Origin: an uncultured Clostridium sp.
Lineage (GTDB): Bacteria > Bacillota > Clostridia > TANB77 > CAG-465
Assembly (NCBI GenBank): GCA_905204915.1
Contig: CAJLBR010000043.1
Coordinates: 1-9,547 of the forward strand
Length of the DNA: 9,547 nt
Direction: 5' to 3'
Each line of letters starts with the position of its first letter. Position 1 is the stretch's first letter. The translations under genes and the position numbers were made by a program. Below, piece by piece: positions 1 to 8,100 of the stretch. Under the pieces are notes generated by a model that saw nothing but the letters and a program-made list of their open reading frames with translations, made no database searches and was not told the DNA's origin.

Positions 1-36
1 TATATCAATTCCCATATAATACTTCTTATTTTTCAA
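1..36 (-). CDS. BcrA/BadF/HgdC-type ATPase activase, N-terminal 12 codons only (runs off window)
   Basis: Only the first 12 codons are in the window. They read MKNKKYYMGIDI from a TTG at 36-34. GIDI (normally followed by GS/GG and T) is the first phosphate-binding strand of the ASKHA-fold ATPases that activate 2-hydroxyacyl-CoA dehydratases and benzoyl-CoA reductases (BcrA/BadF/HgdC). The preceding gene stops 4 bp upstream, and a perfect AAGGAGG lies inside its last codons (55-49), 12 nt before the TTG. The in-frame ATG at 15-13 is less likely, because family members usually have a short K/Y-rich stretch before GIDIG and only a weak AAGAAG precedes that ATG. The two genes upstream are the usual partners of this ATPase, which supports the call more than the 12 residues do. 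Nothing can be said about the rest of the protein, including whether it is fused to other domains. Confidence 0.68.
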   Translation of the reverse strand, partial: MKNKKYYMGIDI

Positions 37-40
37 TTTA

Positions 41-1159
41 TTAAACTACCTCCTTACTTTCTTCTTTTTCTTTTTTCATAATTAACATATCATAAAAAGC
101 TTCTAGTCTAGTTCTTATACCCACCTCACTACTTTGCATATCAAATGTAAAGTAAATTATTGGAATACCAGTATTATTACTTATTTTTTGTAACATTGGC
201 ATAGCATTTATTTCAGGAGTACACCCAAATGGTTTTATATGTATTATACCATCGTATCCCTCATCAATAAGCTCAAGAGTATGTGCAACTGTTTCTGTAC
301 CATCAGCTCCAAGTGCAAAAGAAATGTATTTTTCAGCCTTTTTTATTAATTTCTTTTCCTGAAATGGTTTATTAATTAAAAGATAAGTCGCTGTAGTATA
401 TCTTTTAGTTTTTACTCCCATTTTATATAATTCTTTTTCAATATAAAAACTAGAATATTCTTCCATAGATGAATATAGCTCTCCAACAATACCAATTTTT
501 AACTTCTCTTGTTGTTTGTCTTTATCTATTAATTCTAAATTATACAACTCTTTAAAATAATAATTTTTTATTCTATGTAATTGATTTTGTCCCTTTATAT
601 TTTTTATTTCATTTAAAAACTTCTTGTGTAGTTTATCAAAACTACCTTCTTCTTTTTCAAATACTCTATTATCTCTATAATAATTTTCAAATTTATCTAT
701 TATTGTAACAAGCTTCAATGTAAAAATAAATCTACTTACAAAATGTACAAAGTTTAAGTTTGGATTTATTTCTTTAAATTTTGAATACAAATTTTTTACA
801 TCCACACCATTAGACGTAAATAGAATTATATATTTAAAATCATATCCCATATCCCTTAGAATTTTTTCTTGCACCTCAGCATAATACCCATATCTACAGC
901 CACCACCAGCTTGTATTAAAACATTTGCACCATTTTCAAGCGATTCGATAAAATTTCCCATATTATATTTAAACGGTGTACAAACATAATCAGGGCTACT
1001 TTCTTCTCCATATTTTTTAGTTCTTTCACTCATATTTTGGGGAATCATAATTTGAACATCTTCACACCCCAATACATCATTTAAAAAATTATAGACTGGT
1101 ACATAATAATTTCCAATATGCGGAAAGCTAACAACATACTTTTTATTTACTTTATTCAT
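41..1159 (-). CDS. Acyl-CoA dehydratase activase-related protein, COG3581-like (372 aa)
   Basis: This is a cytoplasmic protein of the 2-hydroxyacyl-CoA dehydratase-related superfamily. The N-terminal pattern FPHIGNYY (residues 12-19), SPDYVCTPFK (55-64), GGGCRYGYYAEVQ (85-97) and LRDMGYDF (101-108) matches what I know of COG3581 proteins ('CoA protein activase'). Later come GADGTETVAHT (284-294), KPFGCTPEINAMP (309-321) and the C-terminal GIRTRLEAFYDML (347-359). Cys60, Cys88 and Cys313 sit in these conserved blocks and are plausible iron-sulfur ligands; that role is inferred. Length is normal for a stand-alone member. The start ATG (1159-1157) has AAAGGA about 10 nt upstream and overlaps the previous gene by 8 bp, so translation is probably coupled. 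The ATPase gene follows after 4 bp. The family is thought to take part in ATP-driven low-potential electron transfer, but its substrate is unknown. Confidence 0.85.
   Translation of the reverse strand: MNKVNKKYVVSFPHIGNYYVPVYNFLNDVLGCEDVQIMIPQNMSERTKKYGEESSPDYVCTPFKYNMGNFIESLENGANVLIQAGGGCRYGYYAEVQEKILRDMGYDFKYIILFTSNGVDVKNLYSKFKEINPNLNFVHFVSRFIFTLKLVTIIDKFENYYRDNRVFEKEEGSFDKLHKKFLNEIKNIKGQNQLHRIKNYYFKELYNLELIDKDKQQEKLKIGIVGELYSSMEEYSSFYIEKELYKMGVKTKRYTTATYLLINKPFQEKKLIKKAEKYISFALGADGTETVAHTLELIDEGYDGIIHIKPFGCTPEINAMPMLQKISNNTGIPIIYFTFDMQSSEVGIRTRLEAFYDMLIMKKEKEESKEVV
49..55 (-). promoter_or_regulatory. Shine-Dalgarno for the ATPase gene, inside the upstream gene's last codons
   Basis: AAGGAGG on the minus strand is formed by the Lys-Glu-Val codons near the end of the COG3581-like gene. 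It sits 12 nt before the TTG at 36 and 33 nt before the ATG at 15, so it favours the TTG start and suggests translational coupling. Confidence 0.6.
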
Positions 1160-2108
1160 TTACCAAGATTCCTTTCTGTAGTTTTTTTCTTTCATCTAAT
1201 ATGTCAAAAAAACTTTCAAGTCTAGTATATATTCCTGCATTACCATCTTGCTCATCGAGTAATATATTGATACTTGGAATATCTTTTATACTTCTCATCG
1301 TAAGCTCTGTTACTAAAGAATCTGGGCCACACGGAAAAGATGAAATATAAATTATGCCATCTATTTTTTCTATATAATCACTAATTCCATTTAAAACGTT
1401 TTTACTAAATTTCCAATATAATGTACTTGAATAATTTTTATAACTACTAGATTTTTTCTTATTTATAAGAGACTCATTTATATTAGAATAAAATATATTT
1501 GCTCCTAGTCCTTCAAGATAGTTTACAAGTGGTACACCAATATATTTATCGTTTATTACGTATGGATGCGATACTATCAATATATTAGGACTATAGCTCA
1601 AATCTTGCAATCTTTGATAATTTTCCAATATACTCAACTTGTAATATTCCGTTTGTTTTTTCTTGGCTATTTTATAAGCATTATATGCCTTAGAATATCC
1701 AACACCTAAAGAATGTCCTAAATTTAAAAAGGCAATTAATTCATTTTTTCCTCTTTTTTCATCTAAATTTAATGTCACAAATTTATAATCAAATACTGTT
1801 TTACATATATCATACATAGCATAAAACTTTACACATACTGTTTCATTTTTCCTAAAAGAACATATTCTTGGTATAAATATTGCATCAATTTTTTCTCTTT
1901 TACCTCTATCAATTAGATTTTTTACATGTCCTAAACATATCTTACTAGCTAAACATGCTTCATCTACAGAATATTTTATACCATCATTCATTATTTTTTT
2001 ATTCGTATCATTACTATAAACAACGTCTATTCCCAATTCTTTAAAAAAACTCTCGAATAAAATTGGGTATTCATATGTAGCCATAGCTTTTGGAATACCA
2101 ATTCTCAT
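1152..2108 (-). CDS. Acyl-CoA dehydratase activase-related protein, COG3580/DUF2229-like (318 aa)
   Basis: The protein begins MRIGIPKAM..YEYPILFESFF, followed by DEACLASKICLGHV (residues 49-62), FIPRICSF (78-85), a central ILIVSHPYVINDKYIGVPL (176-194), FPCGPDSLV (258-266) and LDEQDGNAGIYTRLESFFDIL (284-304). This order is that of the DUF2229/COG3580 proteins found with BcrA/HgdC-type ATPases. Cys52, Cys58, Cys83 and Cys260 lie in conserved blocks and could bind an iron-sulfur cluster (inferred). The C-terminal TRLESFFDIL resembles TRLEAFYDML in the next gene, so the two are distant paralogues. The open frame continues 43 codons upstream to 2237, but that extension would run through the preceding terminator and into the giant gene. 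The ATG at 2108, with GGTGAT five nt ahead and the family-typical MRIGIPKA start, is clearly right. It is the first gene of the activase operon and overlaps the next by 8 bp. Confidence 0.87.
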   Translation of the reverse strand: MRIGIPKAMATYEYPILFESFFKELGIDVVYSNDTNKKIMNDGIKYSVDEACLASKICLGHVKNLIDRGKREKIDAIFIPRICSFRKNETVCVKFYAMYDICKTVFDYKFVTLNLDEKRGKNELIAFLNLGHSLGVGYSKAYNAYKIAKKKQTEYYKLSILENYQRLQDLSYSPNILIVSHPYVINDKYIGVPLVNYLEGLGANIFYSNINESLINKKKSSSYKNYSSTLYWKFSKNVLNGISDYIEKIDGIIYISSFPCGPDSLVTELTMRSIKDIPSINILLDEQDGNAGIYTRLESFFDILDERKKLQKGILVNE

Positions 2109-2112
2109 TTCA

Positions 2113-2118
2113 ATCACC
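2113..2118 (-). promoter_or_regulatory. Ribosome binding site that fixes the COG3580-like start
   Basis: GGTGAT on the minus strand lies a few nucleotides before the ATG at 2108. It matches the GGTGAT part of the anti-16S complement and supports this start over the 43-codon longer frame. Confidence 0.6.
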
Positions 2119-2122
2119 AATA

Positions 2123-2151
2123 ATAGTATTTGTAAAATGTGTAAATATATA
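2123..2151 (-). promoter_or_regulatory. Weak candidate SigA promoter for the activase operon
   Basis: On the minus strand TATATA (2151-2146) and TACTAT (2128-2123) are 17 nt apart, between the giant gene's terminator and the ATG at 2108. The -35 matches only 3 of 6 consensus positions and the region is uniformly AT-rich, so this could be chance. An overlapping TATTAT (2125-2120) is an alternative -10. Any start here leaves a very short leader. The operon could also depend on read-through of the terminator. Confidence 0.28.
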
Positions 2152-2152
2152 C

Positions 2153-2187
2153 AAAAAAAGCAACTCAAAATAATTTGAATTGCTTTT
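2153..2187 (-). terminator. Intrinsic terminator after the giant surface-protein gene
   Basis: The transcribed strand can form a 14-bp stem (arms 2187-2174 and 2169-2156) with a 4-nt loop and one G-U pair, ending in a run of seven U (2159-2153). It begins 6 nt after the stop codon at 2194. On the opposite strand the G-U pair becomes a C-A mismatch, so the hairpin is better in the minus direction. Confidence 0.9.
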
Positions 2188-2193
2188 AATTTA

Positions 2194-5100
2194 TTATTTG
2201 TTTGGATAAGCAGTATTTGTAGTTCCATTTCTTTCAAAATGTATTCCTTTAGAGTAAGAGTACATTTTTTTCTTATATGAAATTGATTTAGTATCAGAAC
2301 TCATATAACCTATACATCTTCCACCATAGAAATATAAAGTTCCTTCCTCATTTTCTAATCCTGTAGTAGAATTTATAGAGATTAAAGAAATTGCATAAGT
2401 TTGTCCAATAATCATTGGATTTGAAGTTGATACACCTGAACTATCACTACCTCTTAAATAAAGTGTTGCATCGTTTATAACCCATATTCCAGCGTGAGCA
2501 GCAGATTTTACATATCCTCCTGTAATATTTGCTACAGTATTTGAGCCGCTTAAATGAATTGCATCACTTACCTGCGATGTTACTATTGTATTAGATGGAT
2601 CTCCTGACATGTTAAATTTTCCACCCATAATTGTTATTGCATTACATCTTTCTCCTGGCTCTTCTGTTGCCGTACTCTTTATAGTTGCTTTTGATAAATT
2701 AAGTGTTCCTGTAGAATATACCCCTCTATTTTTAGTAGCTATAACTTGCGTACTATTATAAATATTTAAAGTACCTGCAGATTTAATAACATATCTAGTT
2801 CCTGATGTTATGTTTGAGCCCTGTATATCCACTGTACCACTTGAAGAATTATATATTGCATTGTCATTACTAGTTGGTGCTGATATTGCTCTCTCTACTG
2901 TTATACAATCTAATTTTAGCTTACCATAGTTAGAAATAGTATCAGTGTAAAACGCCCTTATTGTGCTTTCACTCTTATATCCATTTCCAACAACTTCTAG
3001 TTCGCCATAATTTCTTAATGCTATGTGTGAAGAACCAGAGTATGGTGACATGAATTCATGCCCATCCATTCTTAAAGTTACACCCGTTTTTGAAGATGAA
3101 AGAGTTGCGGTTCTGCTAGTTGTAGAATTTGCAAGTAATCTTATTATTTGATCACTTTGTACCGCATCAAATGCATCTGGAACTGATCTATAATATGTAA
3201 TGGTTGTTGTTGATCCAACAGTTTTTTCTATTTGCGCTATTGCAGCGTCCCAAGAAACACTATATTCCAAATCACTATTTTTTACTGTTTCATTTATTTT
3301 AGTAGTTGTAGTAGTTCCACCACTCTTTTTAAAGCCGTTAAATACATACTCGCCCTTTGTAGTCATTGAAATTGAAAATGTTGTTCCGTTTCTAATTTGA
3401 ATTGTACATTTACCGTCGGATGAAGGAGTTAAACTACCTTTTATATCTCCAGATGGTGCAGATATAGTTGGTGTTCCATGTTTACATCCAGTTATAGTTA
3501 ATGTATAGAAAGTTGCTGATTTAAATTTAGCATTATATACTAAATTTTCTTTTGTGTATCCTGGAGATACAGGGGTGCCACTAGAAAGACTCCATTCATC
3601 AAATACTACCGCTGTGGTTGGTGCTGGAGGATCAGCTGGTGTACTAAAGTAATCCATTTCCTTAACACTTAGTTGCTTATATATAGTTGTTGTAGATGGC
3701 GAATAATAAGTTACAGTATAAGTTGGTCTATTATCAACTATTATAGCATCAGATCCGTCAGGAAGTGTTACCTTTATAGAGCCATATCCGTTTAAATAAA
3801 TATATTCTTCTCCAGTAGTTGTATATGATGACCCCGTAGTTTGTGGAGCATTAGATGCTACTGAAGTTTTATCACCTCTTAAAGTTGATGCAGAATATAT
3901 AATAAATCCATTTGATCCAGTTATAGTAAATGTAAATCCACTATCCGGAGCTTTCAACCAAATTCCTGCTGCACCCGAACTTAAAGATGCACCTGTAATG
4001 CTAAATCCTGGTTGTGAGTCTTTTCCAACTACTTCAACTGTGTTCTTATGAAATTTAGCTGTTAAATTGTAATCTTTAGCTGGCATTTTAAATGTATAGC
4101 TTGTACTAGATGTAATTAAAGTATTTCCTTCATACCATCCCATAAATGAATAGCCTGAATTTACAGTAGCTGTTACTGTACATGAAGTATCAAAAGCTAT
4201 ATCACCACTTGGGCCTGACACACTACCTCCAGTTTCAGCTGTTCTCGTTAATTTATATTTATTAACATTCCAATTTGCAACTAATGTTACATTATTATCA
4301 GGAGTATAACTTGCACCTGCTTTACCTGCTATATTACTAAATGAATTATCTAAATACCATGCATCAAATGTATAACCTGTTCTATTATTAGGTGTTGGAA
4401 GAGTAACAGATGTTGTTTCTGAAGTATTTGTAGAAGTGTATTCAGCAGTCATAGCATTGTTAGCCACTTCTGAAGCTGCAAATGTATATGTACCATTGCT
4501 AGTAATTGATGATAATGAACCTGCAAAAGGTGATGACAAGTTCCATTTACTAAATTTATATTTAGTAGTTGTTGTTTTAACCGCCTGATTTGAAGTAATT
4601 GTTTGTGAATTACCATTGGTATCATATGCTACTATGTAAGTTTCAGTATTTTTTATTTGACTCTTAGATGGAACAGAATATGTTAAAAATGTTCCATAAT
4701 CTTGTGTATACTTTTTACTTTCTGTTATTGTTTCTGTACCATTAGCACTTGAGATTTGTACTGATCCACCATTTGGATTAACTGTTACAGAACTTTTACT
4801 AGCCTGCCAATTAGCGTATAGTGTAGTATTTTGATTTGGCGTATATTTTCCATTTCCATCAACTATTTTATTACCACCTGATGGCATATCATACCATCCT
4901 AAGAAAGTATAGCCTTCTCTAGTTGCTACTGGTGCAGTAACTGAAGTAATAGTTGATGAATCTGTTTCATTATATTTTGCCGTTATAGTACTTCCAACAC
5001 TGCTGTTTGATGGGAATGTATATGTTCCAGATGAAGTTGTAGAAGACATTGTTCCATAAAATGGATTTGATTTTGTCCAACTTGCAAAAGTATATTTTGT

Positions 5101-8100
5101 AATTGTTGTAACATTTGACACTTTAGATTCATCTGATTTTCCATTTCCATTATAATTAAATGTTACAGTATAACTAGATGTACTAGTTTTATTTTCCTTT
5201 GTTGGTACTCCATATGTCAAAGTAGTATCATAATTTTGAATAAATGAAGTATTAGTAGTTATTGTCTTAGATGTTCCTCCAGTCGGTGAAGTAACACTTA
5301 CACTACCACCATTTGGATTTATTGTCAATCTTGAAGAATTTGTTATCCAGTGAGCATATAAAGTAATATTGCTAGTTGGCTTGTACATGCTTCCTGCATC
5401 ACCAATTCTTTCACCGTCAGTTTCTTGAGTATACCAACCATCAAACGTATATCCACTTTTGGAATTTGGAGTTGGTAATTCTATTTCAGTAGTTGACGAT
5501 GTTTTAGTCATATTGTATTCAGCCTTCATATTTGTTGTAACATTATTATTTTCTGAAAATGTATACTTTCCTGCACCTGATATAGAAGAGACATTGCCGT
5601 ACATTACTCCGTCAAAAACCCATTTTGTAAAGCTATATTTTGTTGTATCAGTTTTAGTAGCAGTCTTAGTATCATTACTTTGTCCATTTGCATATATAAA
5701 TGTAGTTGTATATGTAGTATTGTTTACATCATTATTTCTTTTTGGAGCAGCATAACTTAAAGTTGTATTATAATTTTGAGTAAATCCAGTTTTACTAGTA
5801 ATAGTCTTTGATGCTGAACCAGTAGGTGATTCAATTACTACACTACCTCCACTTGGATCTATATTTATAGTAGATTTATTTATTGAATCTTTGAATATAG
5901 ATGTAAGGGTTATATCAGTATCATTTGGCATAGCTGGCCACACAAATCCCTCTATAGGGTTTGTTGTTGGAGATACTACGCTGTTTGTTGTATTCCATTT
6001 TTCAAAAGTTACTGTATAACCTGTTTTTTCCATTGGAAGTGCAGTTATTTTTTCAACGCTGGCACCATAGTAGTATTTATTTTTTTCAGAAGCAGTTACA
6101 GTCAAAGTGTTAGTTCCAGCAATAGTAGTAAGCGTTCCGTAAGTTCTAGAATAATATAGTTTAATTACTGTACTACCATCATTTAATATATTAGTTGTAT
6201 CTACAGTTTTTCCTCTTACTTGACCATAGTCATAATATATTCCATCTTTTACTTCTAAATCTGTTTTCTTATAATCTGAAAGTTTTACTGATGCTCCAGA
6301 TGTTCCACTTGAATAATTAGTAACATCTGTTGGAGTTACTGGGTAATTACCAGATGTATCCATTACGTAGTGTTCTACTTTAAATGCTATATCATTTTTA
6401 CCAACAAAATTAGCTTTTAGCTCTAAGTCTCTAGCTGGCATATTAAATGTATAATTTGCATCGCTAGATACCTTAGTGTTTCCGTCATACCATCCTTCAA
6501 AACTATATCCAGTAAGTGGAGTAGCTGTAACTGTACAGCTAACCCCTACTGTAATTACTCCGTAACTTCCTGAAACAGTACCACCTTCAGTTCCTGTCCT
6601 ACTTAAAGTATATTTATTTGAAAGAGTAGCAATTTCTAAATCATTTGATTTTTCTATAACAGCTCTATAATTAGTTGGTGTTGCTGTAACTGTACCGCTT
6701 ATTGCTTTTTTACCTATTATTTTACCATCATAGAATTCAAAATTTCCTCTTATTCCTCCATACTTACCAACAATACCTGGTGATGAAACACTAACATCTG
6801 AATCATTTGTTCCAATTACAAATTTTCCATTTGCATTTGATAATGCAGAAAGCGTTGCGGAATCAGAATTTACATTTCCACCTAAAATGTATACTTCACC
6901 GGAAGTACTATTATAAATAGCTCTATCTTCTACTGATGAAATATAACCGTCATTCATTCTAAATCTACCTGAATTATTGAAAACTCCAACTGATTTAGCA
7001 TTTATTGAGCCATTATTAAATTCTATCGCTGCCCCATCATTAAATATTGCATATCCGTTAGGATTATACATGTTACATGAATTAATAACAATATTAGAAT
7101 TTGCTGTATTATATAATACATAACTTCCAGTAGATGCTATTGTAGCTCCATTTATTGTAACATTTGTTGGAACACTTACAAAAATTGTTGTACCTGTACC
7201 ATTATTAGCTATTAATCCAGAATTTATATTTAAATTAATATTTCCTGCAAGTCCTATAGTTGATTGATCACCACTTGATCTAATAATACCACCAGATATA
7301 TTAATTGTGTTATTATTTGATCTACTTGATTGTAAAAGAGCATTTGCTTTTTCTGATAATATATCACCGCCATTGATATTTAAGTTACCTGTACTATTTA
7401 CAATAGTATTTCCACTGTGTGATATATAGTTACCAGAAGTTATTGTTAAGTCTCCTCTATTATCTATTATAGAACCGACTGTCTCTACATCTCCATTATA
7501 AACTTCAAGGGTACCATTGTTAACAATTAAGTTTCCTGAAACGTTACTTGTAACACTCTTTCCATTTAAATTTAATCTTACATTATAACTTTGAGGAACT
7601 GATCCCCCAAAAGGAAGTTCTATATCTTTAAGTAATTTTACTTGTTTTTGTTCTTCTGTTCCACAAGATGCAATAGCAGAATATAATTGACCATAATACT
7701 CATTATCTTCTACAACTACTGCAACAGCCTCTTCCCAAATTGCTGTAAGCTTTCCTACGCCGTTTCCAAAAGTATAAACTTTAGTTCCTGAATTAAAGCT
7801 ACCGACACCTGTAAGATCCCATCCTGCAAAAACATATCCCTCTTTTTTAGGAATTGTATCTACTACTGTTGTTCCGCCATTTCTTCCGTAAACAGTTGTT
7901 TCTCTTCCAACATCTTCAGAAATTATTAACATAGATACATTTTTATTTTCCCAAACTGCATAAAGTCTTACTGATTTATCATTAGAGTAAACATCACCTG
8001 CTCCATAATTAACTGTAGCAGAATTATCGATAGACCATCCAGCAAAATCATAACCATCTCTTGTAGGAGTTTCGACTGGCAACACTAATGAAGATAAATA

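Noticed and set aside
2109..2237. 43-codon N-terminal extension of the COG3580-like gene
   Set aside because: It runs back through the intrinsic terminator and into the giant gene's last codons. The family-typical N-terminus and a ribosome site are at 2108.
2194..2260. Sortase-type cell-wall anchor at the giant protein's C-terminus
   Set aside because: The last residues (ERNGTTNTAYPNK) show no LPXTG-like motif, hydrophobic stretch or basic tail.
3200..3400. Plus-strand open frame of 66 codons
   Set aside because: It lies wholly inside the giant gene on the other strand and has no recognisable domain; its Val-rich composition is the mirror of Thr-rich codons.
5459..5755. Plus-strand open frame of 98 codons that looks membrane-like
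   Set aside because: It is the antisense shadow of the Thr/Asn-rich repeats, which read as Val/Phe/Leu on the other strand.
4261..5874. Possible CRISPR or recent tandem DNA duplication
   Set aside because: The repeat is at protein level with a 540-bp unit; the DNA copies are diverged and there are no short identical repeats with spacers.
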